Assembly: GCA_934101495.1 (NCBI GenBank)
Contig: CAKORG010000006.1
Span: 1 to 55,058 of the forward strand
Direction of reading: 5' to 3'
Source of the DNA: an uncultured Bacilli bacterium
Lineage (GTDB): Bacteria; Bacillota_I; Bacilli_A; RF39; UBA660
Length of the DNA stretch: 55,058 bases
The position numbers were made by a program, and so were the translations under genes. Below the pieces are notes generated by a model. That model made no database searches. It was not told the DNA's origin and saw nothing but the letters and a program-made list of their open reading frames with translations. Shown here piece after piece: positions 1-8,019 of the stretch (within the stretch, counting starts at the first letter, position 1; each line of letters opens with the position of its first letter).

Positions 1-4
1 CCCA

Positions 5-33
5 TTGAAATTTAATAAGAATTCATATATAAT
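5..33 (+). promoter_or_regulatory. Sigma-A promoter for left-edge small RNA
   Basis: A -35 TTGAAA (5-10) and a perfect -10 TATAAT (28-33) are separated by 17 bp. Transcription would start near 40, just ahead of a locally GC-rich structured stretch that ends in a strong terminator. Seen directly in sequence; activity is inferred. Confidence 0.6.
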
Positions 34-53
34 ATTTTTAGAAAGAGAGCGTT

Positions 54-143
54 ATGGTTCGTAAGCTGTTGCTTAACCGCTCCAGAAGCAAAAATCGTCG
101 CACCAAAGCGATGTTAATGATTAAATCAATCAGAAATGATTGA
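54..143 (+). CDS. Possible 29-aa basic micropeptide inside the left-edge transcript
   Basis: An ATG-initiated frame of 29 codons ends in TGA. The peptide starts MVRKLLLNRSRSKNRR and is strongly basic. Codon use is unlike the neighbours (CTG, CGC, CGT, TCC). A purine-rich AGAAAGAGAG precedes the ATG by a few bases, a weak ribosome-binding site. The last codons form the left arm and loop of the terminator hairpin, so translation would compete with termination, as in attenuators. No known family is recognised. The GC-rich composition is equally explained by RNA structure, so the coding call is weak. Confidence 0.25.
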   Translation: MVRKLLLNRSRSKNRRTKAMLMIKSIRND

Positions 144-150
144 TTTTTTT
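123..150 (+). terminator. Intrinsic terminator
   Basis: A perfect 10-bp stem (AAATCAATCA with TGATTGATTT) closed by a GAAA tetraloop is followed by a run of T (144-150). It ends the left-edge transcript. Confidence 0.8.
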
Positions 151-181
151 GTCGTTTAAGAAAGGTGTTGATGATATTATG
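151..181 (+). repeat. Left copy of a post-terminator motif shared with 9551-9579
   Basis: Directly after the terminator T-run comes GT, two variable bases, TTTAAGAAAGG, two variable bases, TTGAT, one variable base and ATAT, then an ATG. The right copy at 9551-9579 differs at only about five positions and also follows a terminator. It contains a plausible ribosome-binding site (AAGAAAGG) about 10 nt before an ATG at 179 that opens only 17 codons. One reading is that the gene once started here was cut off when the island arrived. Both copies lie in direct orientation. Confidence 0.5.
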
Positions 182-203
182 ATAAAAATAATCAAACAAG
201 AAA

Positions 204-581
204 TTAAATCCAGAGTTTATGTTTCAAATTAAATTCAGAATTGAACATTTTAATGAATTCTTGTTTGAAAATAATTTTAGGAAACTTAGATGGAATCTTA
301 GTTTGAGGGAGTAAAACATTACTAAAATTTTTATTAAAATTAACTAAATAGTAGTATTTAATAGCAGCACGATTAACATTAATCGTAGCAGCAGAGCAAC
401 CAATATTAATAAAGTTTTTCTTTAAGTACTCTAAAATATCATCTTCATTTAATTTTTCTAAATCCTTTCTCTTATAATAATTTTTGAATCTATTAATACA
501 ACTTAAATAGTTTGAAATAGTTCTATTTGAACATTTTCTTAGTAATAATAGATCTTTGGCTTTTTGTAAGTCTTTTGTCAT
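204..581 (-). pseudogene. Truncated tyrosine recombinase (N-terminal core-binding domain only)
   Basis: The roughly 125-aa product has the SAM-like core-binding fold of XerC/D-type phage integrases: a region with RTISNYLSCINRFKNYY, then ATINVNRAAIKYYY, then the linker before the catalytic domain ending NLKHKLWI. The catalytic domain (R...H-x-x-R...Y) is absent, and none of it appears in the downstream frames between 204 and 140, so the gene is broken near 204. I chose the ATG at 581 because AGAAGG lies about 8 nt upstream; a longer frame reaches 611. It reads outward, away from the restriction genes. It is probably a relic of the recombinase that mobilised the island and cannot recombine DNA by itself. 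Confidence 0.7.
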
Positions 582-609
582 AAAAAATACCTTCTTTCTA
601 TAATTTATC

Positions 610-726
610 AAAACAAATTACAAACAAAGGCTTTATTTATTTTAAAAAATGTATATAATATAAGTAGCACTTGATTTGTGATTTGTTTTGACGACATATA
701 TATTACACTCAAGTGTTTTTTTTGTA
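610..726 (+). promoter_or_regulatory. Inverted repeat plus terminator-like hairpin between integrase and ATPase genes
   Basis: A 15-bp inverted repeat with one mismatch joins 610-624 (AAAACAAATTACAAA) and 675-689. Overlapping it, CACTTGA (668-674) pairs with TCAAGTG (709-715), followed by eight T, which is terminator-like on the plus strand. The block lies between the divergent recombinase and restriction genes. It could insulate the defence operon from upstream transcription, encode a short RNA, or hold operator sites. No protein fits here. Confidence 0.4.
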
Positions 727-748
727 AATAGAATTTTACTCAAAACTA

Positions 749-777
749 ATGACTTTTCGTTAGAAATTTGGTACAAT
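749..777 (+). promoter_or_regulatory. Promoter of the restriction operon
   Basis: A -35 like ATGACT (749-754) and -10 TACAAT (772-777) have 17-bp spacing. The start point would be near 784, giving a short leader with AAGGAAGTG ahead of the ATG at 801. Confidence 0.5.
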
Positions 778-800
778 ATTGTTTAAGGAAGTGACTATAT

Positions 801-2249
801 ATGATTGAAAAAGAAAGTATTCCATTTGCACCTAATTTAATTGAATCTATGAGATCTTTAGGTTATTCTTTTGAAACTGCAATTGCTGATTTAATAGACA
901 ATAGTATTAGTGCAGATGCAACTAACATTCAAATATTTTTATCACCAGATGTATTTCCACAATTAATTATTTTTGATAACGGATGTGGAATGGATGAAAA
1001 TAAATTAGAAGAAGCCCTACGATACGGAAGCAAAAATCCTACAGAGACAAGACCGGAAAAGGATTTGGGTAGATTTGGTTTAGGATTAAAAGCTGCATCG
1101 TTTTCCCAATGCCGTAAATTAATTGTTGCAAGTAAGAAAAATAATACAATATCTTGTTTTTCTTGGGATTTAGATATCGTTCTCGAGAAAAAAGGATGGG
1201 TATTACTGCAATATAAGCAAGAAGAAATTCAAAAATTACCCAAAATAGATATGTTAAATCACGTGACATCTGGTACATATATATTGCTTCAAAATTTTGA
1301 CAGAATTTCGTCATCAACTAGCGATTTGTCAAGAACAATGACTAATTATATGGATAAAACTATTGATCATCTTGCACTAGTATTTCATCGTTTTTTAGAA
1401 GATAATGTTTCTATATATGTTAACAACAATAAAATAGAGCCCCTTGATCCTTTTTTGAAAAATCATAAATCGACACAAATTTTAAGAAAACAGTATTTTA
1501 ACATTAATGGTTCGACAATTACATTACAACCATATATTCTTCCATATTTAAATAAATTAACTAATGAAGATTTTAAAAAAGTCGGTGGTAAAGAAGATTT
1601 AAAAAATAATCAAGGATTTTACATTTATCGAAACAAAAGATTGATTATTTGGGGTACATGGTTTAGGCTTATAAAGAGAGAAGAACTAAATAAATTGGCT
1701 AGAATTGAAGTTGATATTCCTAGTACACTTGATTATATGTGGAGTTTAGATATTAAAAAATGCTCTGTAAATTTACCAGATTTAATAAAAAATAATTTAT
1801 ATAATGCTATATATGAGTCAACACTTAAAAGTAAAAATGTTTATGAATATAGAGGAAGAAAAAACAATCATAATGATATTAATTATATTTGGGAAAGATA
1901 TGAATTAAGAGATGGATGTTATGAATATAGGATTAATAGAGACATACCATCATATAGATTGCTTGAAAAAAGTTTAGAACCAGAACAACTTAAAATGTTA
2001 AACTGCTTTGTGGGAAACATAGAAAAATTTTTCCCAACATCATCAATATATTTAGATGCTTCAAAAGGAAATATTAATGAAAATAAAGTTGATATAGAAG
2101 AATTATATGATGAGATAATAGAGCAATTGAAATATTGTGACGATTACAACATTGATTTTGAGCAAATGCTTAACATTTTACTAAAAAGTGAACCTTATTG
2201 TAATCATAAAGACTTAATAGAAAAATTTAAAAAGGAGGTATCAATTTAA
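801..2249 (+). CDS. MORC/MutL-like GHKL ATPase of an R-M system
   Basis: A 482-aa GHKL-fold ATPase. The Bergerat motifs are visible in order: motif I DLIDNSISADA (about residues 31-41), motif II DNGCGM (about 59), motif III GRFGLGLKAAS (about 90), and a GT-containing motif IV (GTYILLQNF). The usual catalytic Glu of motif I is Asp here (ADLIDNS). The C-terminal half has no recognised domain. Comparative genomics places such proteins with Z1, DUF4420 and AIPR proteins in restriction-modification loci, where ATP-driven clamp formation on DNA is proposed. It is the first gene of the operon. Its stop overlaps the next start (ATG within TTTAATG; the AAGGAGG site is in its own last codons), so the two are probably translated together. 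Family is sure; the biochemical role is inferred. Confidence 0.85.
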   Translation: MIEKESIPFAPNLIESMRSLGYSFETAIADLIDNSISADATNIQIFLSPDVFPQLIIFDNGCGMDENKLEEALRYGSKNPTETRPEKDLGRFGLGLKAASFSQCRKLIVASKKNNTISCFSWDLDIVLEKKGWVLLQYKQEEIQKLPKIDMLNHVTSGTYILLQNFDRISSSTSDLSRTMTNYMDKTIDHLALVFHRFLEDNVSIYVNNNKIEPLDPFLKNHKSTQILRKQYFNINGSTITLQPYILPYLNKLTNEDFKKVGGKEDLKNNQGFYIYRNKRLIIWGTWFRLIKREELNKLARIEVDIPSTLDYMWSLDIKKCSVNLPDLIKNNLYNAIYESTLKSKNVYEYRGRKNNHNDINYIWERYELRDGCYEYRINRDIPSYRLLEKSLEPEQLKMLNCFVGNIEKFFPTSSIYLDASKGNINENKVDIEELYDEIIEQLKYCDDYNIDFEQMLNILLKSEPYCNHKDLIEKFKKEVSI

Positions 2250-4939
2250 TGAATAATATAGTACAAAGTTTTAAGAATGTCGTTTTGGCATTTTTAATCA
2301 CTCAAAATATTACTGATGAAATAGCTATTGATGAAGTTATTTCTATACAATCAAAAAGTCCATTATTTAAAGAAAAACTTTCTATCGAAGATATTTCTAA
2401 AGTTCGTAATCAAATTCATTCAGAATACGCAATTACTTTGGATAAAGGCGTTAGTATCTTTTATAATTTTAAACCATGGTATATGAACAGAAAAAAAGAC
2501 TTGGATATGAAGTATTGGGATCGTTATAAACAATATTTAATAAATGATAAAAACTTTTCGGTTCCAACCGTTAATACTATGGATATTGTAAGTGATGAAC
2601 TTACCGATTTACTTGGTGATCCACAACAAGCACCTTTTCAAAGAAGAGGGTTAATAATTGGCGACGTTCAATCTGGAAAAACTGCAAATTATAGTGGCTT
2701 GATTTGCAAAGCAGCAGATGCTGGGTACAAAGTTATAGTGTTACTAACAGGTACCATTGAAAAATTAAGATCTCAAACTCAAAAACGTATTGACGAAGCT
2801 TTTACTGGAAGAGATAGTGACGCTATGTTAAAACAGAAAGAAACAGTTGATATTGGAGTAGGAAAATATGAGAAAACATTAAAAGCTATATCTTTCACTT
2901 CTAAATCTAATGACTTTAAAGCACAACAAGCGGCAAGTCTCGGACTTTCGTTAGACTCATTGAATGACCCAGCTATTTTCGTGATAAAGAAAAATGTGAA
3001 ATCATTAAGGAATTTAAATGATTGGTTTAAAATACAAAATTTGAATAACAATACAAAAATAAATAAAGCTTTGCTTATGATTGATGATGAATCTGATAAT
3101 GCTTCAATTAATACAAATCCTGAAGACAGAGATCCTACAAAAACTAATGGGTTAATTGTTGAGATGCTAGGGCTTTTTAATAAAGCAAGTTATGTTGGGT
3201 TTACTGCTACTCCATTTGCTAATATTTTTATTGACCCAGACACTGATGAAGATATGAAAAATGCAAATTTATTTCCAAGAGATTATATTTATGCTTTAAA
3301 TGCCCCATCAAATTATATTGGTGCTAGAAATATATTTCCAGAAAATTCTGAATATAATTTTATGCTAAAAAAAATATATGATGGCGAAATATATTTTCCA
3401 CTTAATCATACCAAAGAATCTATTTTTAACGAATTATCTCCTAGTTTATGTGATGCAATAAATGCTTTTTTAATAGCCAATGTTATTCGTGATTTGAGAG
3501 GCGATGAAAAAACACATCGTTCAATGATAGTTAATATAAGTAGGTTCGTTAATTGTCAATCACAAATTTATGATTTAATTAATAATTATGTTAACAAAAT
3601 TAAAAATTCCGTTAGATTATTTAGTAAATTAGATTTAAATGAAGCTTTAAAAAACGAAGACATACTAAGATTAAAAGAAACTTTTGAGAAAGAATATGCT
3701 AAAATTGAATTTGATTGGAATTCAATAATGACACAATTATATACTTCAATCGCCCCTATTCAAGTTAATATTGTGAATCAAAGGAATATTGGTACATTAA
3801 ACTATGAAGAAAACGAAGAAAATGGTTTAAGAACAATAGCTGTAGGTGGTTTAAGTTTATCTAGAGGATTAACACTAGAGGGATTAGTTGTAAGCTATTT
3901 TTATAGAAATTCAAAAATGTATGATACACTTATGCAAATGGGAAGATGGTTTGGTTATAGAAAAAATTATGATGATTTATGTCGTATTTGGATGAGTGAA
4001 GAAAATATAGATTGGTATAACTATATTAGTGAGGCCACAGATGAGTTAAGATATGAAGTAAAAAGAATGAGAGATATGAATAAAACACCACTTGACTTTG
4101 GTTTTAGAGTTAGAAATGACATAGATGGTTTACTAGTAACCGCTAGAAATAAAATGAGAACTGCAAAAGATTTTAAAAGAAATGTTTCTTTAAGTGGTGA
4201 AGTTGTTGAAACGCCATACGTATTTGATGATGAAGTAAAGAACAAAATTAATATAGACAATGTAAGATTAATGATTAATAAATTGAAAGAAAATAGAACT
4301 GTTTGTATAAAAGACGATATTACTAATAAGTATGGTTATTACAATGTAGACAAAAACTACATAACAAGTCTTTTAAATAATGTCTCATATCCATATAATC
4401 CTAAGTTTGATGCTGAATCTATTTCAAAATTCATAAGCAACTATAAAGGCTTTGAATTAAATAAATGGGATATAGTTTTTATAAGTGGTTCTGGTAATAA
4501 TAAAGACAATGTTTTTGAAGGCATTAATATTAAGACTAATATGAGAAAATATGATACAAAACAAACACCAAATGGAAAAATAATTAGAATAAGTGGTTCT
4601 AAAGCAAGGCTAGGAAATCCTGGAGATCCGAAGTTTGGACTAAATTTTGAAAAAATAAGGATTGCTGAGAAAGAATTTAAAAATCAAAATAAAAATTCTA
4701 ATTCAATAAACAATAAATATTATTTTATTTCTGAAATAAGAAGAAATCCTCTACTTATGATTTATTTAATTGATTTAAAGGATGATGAAAAAAATACTAC
4801 GAACATAAAGGAAAATATTATTGGTTTAGGCATAGGTATTCCTAATTTAACAGATGAAGCAACTAAATTTGCAATTTATAAAGTCAATAAAATTTATTTT
4901 GAACTTAGTGAAAATGACGATTATGGAGATGAAGAATAA
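2249..4939 (+). CDS. Z1-domain ATPase/helicase-like protein of the R-M system
   Basis: An 896-aa Z1-superfamily P-loop protein. Visible motifs: Walker A GDVQSGKTAN (about residues 138-147), Walker B region MIDDESDNASIN (about 277-288), the SF2-like TATPFANIF (about 319-327), and a C-terminal lobe with GGLSLSRGLTLEG and QMGRWFGYR (about 530-570) carrying an arginine-finger-like motif VI. Z1 proteins were proposed as NTP-dependent DNA translocases or endonuclease partners in MORC-type restriction systems. It starts one base into the end of the ATPase gene and overlaps the next gene by one base (ATAATG), a tightly coupled operon. About 300 C-terminal residues after the helicase core are unassigned. 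Cytoplasmic; acts on DNA by inference. Confidence 0.88.
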   Translation: MNNIVQSFKNVVLAFLITQNITDEIAIDEVISIQSKSPLFKEKLSIEDISKVRNQIHSEYAITLDKGVSIFYNFKPWYMNRKKDLDMKYWDRYKQYLINDKNFSVPTVNTMDIVSDELTDLLGDPQQAPFQRRGLIIGDVQSGKTANYSGLICKAADAGYKVIVLLTGTIEKLRSQTQKRIDEAFTGRDSDAMLKQKETVDIGVGKYEKTLKAISFTSKSNDFKAQQAASLGLSLDSLNDPAIFVIKKNVKSLRNLNDWFKIQNLNNNTKINKALLMIDDESDNASINTNPEDRDPTKTNGLIVEMLGLFNKASYVGFTATPFANIFIDPDTDEDMKNANLFPRDYIYALNAPSNYIGARNIFPENSEYNFMLKKIYDGEIYFPLNHTKESIFNELSPSLCDAINAFLIANVIRDLRGDEKTHRSMIVNISRFVNCQSQIYDLINNYVNKIKNSVRLFSKLDLNEALKNEDILRLKETFEKEYAKIEFDWNSIMTQLYTSIAPIQVNIVNQRNIGTLNYEENEENGLRTIAVGGLSLSRGLTLEGLVVSYFYRNSKMYDTLMQMGRWFGYRKNYDDLCRIWMSEENIDWYNYISEATDELRYEVKRMRDMNKTPLDFGFRVRNDIDGLLVTARNKMRTAKDFKRNVSLSGEVVETPYVFDDEVKNKINIDNVRLMINKLKENRTVCIKDDITNKYGYYNVDKNYITSLLNNVSYPYNPKFDAESISKFISNYKGFELNKWDIVFISGSGNNKDNVFEGINIKTNMRKYDTKQTPNGKIIRISGSKARLGNPGDPKFGLNFEKIRIAEKEFKNQNKNSNSINNKYYFISEIRRNPLLMIYLIDLKDDEKNTTNIKENIIGLGIGIPNLTDEATKFAIYKVNKIYFELSENDDYGDEE

Positions 4940-5862
4940 TGTATGAAGAAATAAAAAATAAATTTGAGAACTTTTATAATACAAAAGATAATTTTATTAG
5001 AATTAATGCTACACATCCAATTGATATTTATCTAGGTATTACTGATTTTCAACAAAAATCACTTGTAATTATTGCAAATGGAAATATTAATGATATTGAA
5101 TCAAGTAGATTTATAAAAACTGAAATTAGAAAGCGAGAGGATAATAAAACTTATTTATCTTTTACATTAATGAATGATAGTATGAACGATTTATTTTATA
5201 AATTTTGTCAAGATATTGTGGAAAGCACTGCAGATGCTTCTGAAAATGAAGTTATTTTATTTATCGCAAAAAGATGGACTGACTGGACAAAATTATTTAT
5301 GAATCCAATTAATTCTTTATTAAATGAAAATGAAATAAAAGGACTTTTTGGTGAACTGATATTTCTAAACGATTATATGTTTAAAAAATATGGTATTGAT
5401 CGAGGACTAACATCATGGATGGGTCCAGACTTATCACATAAAGATTTTGAAATTGATGATACATGGTATGAAATTAAAACTACTAATCAAGCCAGTTTAA
5501 GTATTAAAATAAATTCAATTGAACAATTAGATTCTGATGTTGATGGCACACTAGCAATCATTAGATTAGAACCAACTAATATTGAAAATTCTAAATCAAT
5601 AACAATTAATAATTATATTAATATAATTAACGAAAAACTTTCGGAAAAGCAAAAATTACTTTTCGAGAGAAAACTAAGTTACGCAAAATATAAATATGAA
5701 AAAGAATATAATAAATATATATATTATATTCAAAAGATAGATTTGTATGATGTTAATAATAATTTTCCAAAAATAAAAAAAGGATTTTTACAAAACGGGA
5801 TATTAAAAGTTACATATGAAATTTCTATTGAAAGCATAAATAAATTTAAAGTTGCAAGGTGA
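4939..5862 (+). CDS. PD-(D/E)XK motif protein (DUF4420-like nuclease)
   Basis: A 307-aa protein with a recognisable restriction-endonuclease core: a helix with GLFGELIFL (about residues 134-142) supplying an acidic residue, then KDFEIDD, then WYEIKTTN (about 176-183) giving the E-x-K of the PD-(D/E)XK signature. This matches the family annotated as putative PD-(D/E)XK members that travel with Z1 proteins (DUF4420). It would be the DNA-cleaving subunit; metal-dependent phosphodiester hydrolysis is inferred from the fold. The gene sits between Z1 and AIPR genes with 1-bp and 6-bp junctions. The N-terminal 130 residues have no assigned function and could recognise DNA or partners. Confidence 0.8.
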   Translation: MYEEIKNKFENFYNTKDNFIRINATHPIDIYLGITDFQQKSLVIIANGNINDIESSRFIKTEIRKREDNKTYLSFTLMNDSMNDLFYKFCQDIVESTADASENEVILFIAKRWTDWTKLFMNPINSLLNENEIKGLFGELIFLNDYMFKKYGIDRGLTSWMGPDLSHKDFEIDDTWYEIKTTNQASLSIKINSIEQLDSDVDGTLAIIRLEPTNIENSKSITINNYINIINEKLSEKQKLLFERKLSYAKYKYEKEYNKYIYYIQKIDLYDVNNNFPKIKKGFLQNGILKVTYEISIESINKFKVAR

Positions 5863-5868
5863 TAGTTT

Positions 5869-7938
5869 ATGAAAATTGAAGATTTTGCACAAAATATGCT
5901 AGAAGATTTAAGAATATCTTCTATTTCTGAATTAAATGATATTCAAGCAGAATTTGTTAATTATGTGGTTAACATATTAATAGATGCTGAAGAATTTGAT
6001 GATTTTGTTGAAGGTTATTTTGAAGGTATAGGTGAACGAAACAGAAAGATTCAAATGGATGGATATTATTTTGATCCATATGATAAATCATGCGTTGTAC
6101 TTATAAGTGACTTCTCAAATAACGAAGAAATAAAAACATTAACAGCTACTGAAATTGATAAATTATATGGAAATATGAGAAATTTAATAGAAGCTTGTAT
6201 TAGTGGATATATTGTAAAAAAAGGATTTGAAGAAAGCAGCAATGGATACGCACTTTCAAAAGATTTAGAAAATGAATTAAATGAGTTAACTAAATTCAGA
6301 TTTTATATAATTACTAATAAAAAATTAAGTTCAAGAATAAAAAATATAAAAAAAGATAATATTTCAAATAAACCAGTTGAACTAAATGTTTGGGACATAA
6401 CTAGACTATATAGTGTTTTTACCTCAAAATTAGGTAAAGAAAGCATTGAAATTGATTTTCTAAAATCAATGGAAAATGGTATTTCATGTGTAAAAGCAAC
6501 AAATAATGAAGAATATACTTCTTATTTAGCCGTTATTCCCGGAGAAATTTTGGCAGAATTATATTTAGAATATGGTTCAAGACTACTTGAAGGAAATGTT
6601 AGGTCGTTTTTAAGTGTTAAAGGAAAGGTTAATAAGAGCATTAGAAATACCATCTTAAATGAGCCAAAAATGTTTTTTGCATATAATAATGGTATTGCGG
6701 CAACTGCAACAGAAGCAACATTAAGTCCAAATGGACTCTATATAACAAAACTGAAAGATTTACAAATAATTAATGGTGGACAAACTACTGCTTCCATAGC
6801 AAATGCAAAACTACAGGATAAAGCAAATTTAGATTCTATATATGTACCAATGAAACTTTCAATAGTTAACAATGAAAAAGCCAAAGAAATGATACCAATA
6901 ATATCTAGATGTGCAAATAGTCAAAATAAAATAGATGAAGCTGATTTTTTCTCAAATCATCCTTATCACATAAGATTAGAAGAATATTCGAGAAAAATTT
7001 TAGCTCCATCTGTTGATGGAAACCAATATCAAACAGTTTGGTTTTACGAAAGAGCTAGAGGACAATATATTCAAGAACAGATGAAATTAACACCTTCAGA
7101 AAAAAAGAAATTCCAATTAAAGAATCCTAAAAATCAATTGCTAAAAAAAGTCGATGTTGCAAAATATATTAATACATATCAATGTATGCCACATATTGTA
7201 AGTCGAGGTGCACAAGCAAATATGAGATATTTTGCTGAAAAGATTTCTAAATCTTGGGAGCAAAATAATACAATATATAATGAATATTATTTTAAAAAAA
7301 TGATAGCACTTGCAATAATATTTAAAACCACTGAGAATATTGTTACAAGTCAACAGTGGTATAAGGAAATTAAAGCATATCGAGCAAATATAGTAACCTA
7401 TTCTATTGCCATAATTTTTAATGAAATTAAGAAAAGAAATATTAATAAGACAATTGATTTTAAATCAATTTGGAATAATCAAAAAATAAATTCAATATTA
7501 GAAAGACAACTAATAGTCACTACTAAAGAAGTCTTTGATTTTATTACGATAGATGATAGATTGACTTTAAATGTTACTGAATGGTGTAAAAAAGAATTAT
7601 GTTGGGAAAGAGCACAAAATACATCGTTTACACTTAATGAAGAATTTATTGATAACCTAATTGATATATCTGAAGAAAATCAGGAACAAAGTGATGCTAA
7701 GAAAGATAGAAAAACTGAAAATCAATTAAATTATGAAATTGAAGTTGTAAAACTAGGAACTGAATATTGGAAAAGTGTCTTGGAATTTGGTAAAAATAAC
7801 AGATTATTAACACCAATGGAAGAAGACATACTTAAAGTTGCAACAAATTTAAATTATAAATTACCATCTTCCAAACAAGCAAAATTAATTTTGGAGATAC
7901 GAAACAGATTATATGAAAATGGTTTACCAAAAAAATGA
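5869..7938 (+). CDS. AIPR (abortive infection phage resistance) family protein
   Basis: A 689-aa protein with the AIPR hallmark segments MFFAYNNGIAATATE (about residues 267-281) and DLQIINGGQTTASIANA (about 298-314). AIPR proteins occur in abortive-infection loci and in MORC/Z1 restriction systems; their biochemical activity is not settled. Length is normal for the family and the frame is intact. It follows the DUF4420 gene by 6 bp and ends 81 bp before the methyltransferase, which has its own promoter. In the system it could be an effector or a DNA-binding adaptor; that choice is speculation. No membrane segment is seen, so it is cytoplasmic. Confidence 0.85.
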   Translation: MKIEDFAQNMLEDLRISSISELNDIQAEFVNYVVNILIDAEEFDDFVEGYFEGIGERNRKIQMDGYYFDPYDKSCVVLISDFSNNEEIKTLTATEIDKLYGNMRNLIEACISGYIVKKGFEESSNGYALSKDLENELNELTKFRFYIITNKKLSSRIKNIKKDNISNKPVELNVWDITRLYSVFTSKLGKESIEIDFLKSMENGISCVKATNNEEYTSYLAVIPGEILAELYLEYGSRLLEGNVRSFLSVKGKVNKSIRNTILNEPKMFFAYNNGIAATATEATLSPNGLYITKLKDLQIINGGQTTASIANAKLQDKANLDSIYVPMKLSIVNNEKAKEMIPIISRCANSQNKIDEADFFSNHPYHIRLEEYSRKILAPSVDGNQYQTVWFYERARGQYIQEQMKLTPSEKKKFQLKNPKNQLLKKVDVAKYINTYQCMPHIVSRGAQANMRYFAEKISKSWEQNNTIYNEYYFKKMIALAIIFKTTENIVTSQQWYKEIKAYRANIVTYSIAIIFNEIKKRNINKTIDFKSIWNNQKINSILERQLIVTTKEVFDFITIDDRLTLNVTEWCKKELCWERAQNTSFTLNEEFIDNLIDISEENQEQSDAKKDRKTENQLNYEIEVVKLGTEYWKSVLEFGKNNRLLTPMEEDILKVATNLNYKLPSSKQAKLILEIRNRLYENGLPKK

Positions 7939-7955
7939 AAAAATTTATGTTTAGG

Positions 7956-7992
7956 CCTGGTAATTTATTTTAAAACCTGGTAAAATTATACT
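7956..7992 (+). promoter_or_regulatory. Methyltransferase promoter overlapped by two CCTGG repeats
   Basis: Between the AIPR stop and the methyltransferase start, CCTGGTAA occurs at 7956-7963 and again at 7976-7983, exactly 20 bp apart (two helical turns) in direct orientation. A -10 TATACT (7987-7992) lies just after the second copy, with a weak -35 TTTATT at 7964-7969 (17-bp spacer). CCTGG is a CCWGG cytosine-methylation site, so the repeats could be operator-like sites sensed through methylation. This is inference; they may instead bind an unseen regulator. The ribosome-binding site AAGGAGG precedes the ATG by about 6 nt. Confidence 0.5.
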
Positions 7993-8019
7993 AAATGAAT
8001 CAGATAAGGAGGAATTCAT

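Larger units (their letters stand above)
40..150 (+). ncRNA. Putative small structured RNA or attenuated leader (left edge of island)
   Basis: About 110 nt lies between a good promoter and a strong intrinsic terminator. The stretch from about 48 to 115 is close to half G+C in an otherwise very AT-rich window, which in such genomes often marks structured RNA. I can draw a nested hairpin in which TAAGC pairs with GCTTA, enclosed by GGT/ACC and AGC/GCT, then a small CGC/GCG hairpin, then the terminator. It does not match tmRNA, SRP RNA, RNase P RNA or tRNA by eye. A 29-codon basic ORF (54-143) lies inside it, so a leader-peptide role is an alternative. Right after the terminator is a motif that recurs at 9551-9579. 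Confidence 0.45.

Noticed and set aside
1..150. End of a tmRNA, SRP RNA, RNase P RNA or tRNA at the left edge
   Set aside because: No GGTTC-type T-arm with an acceptor stem, no SRP GGAA/GCAG tip and no RNase P P4 motif could be found.
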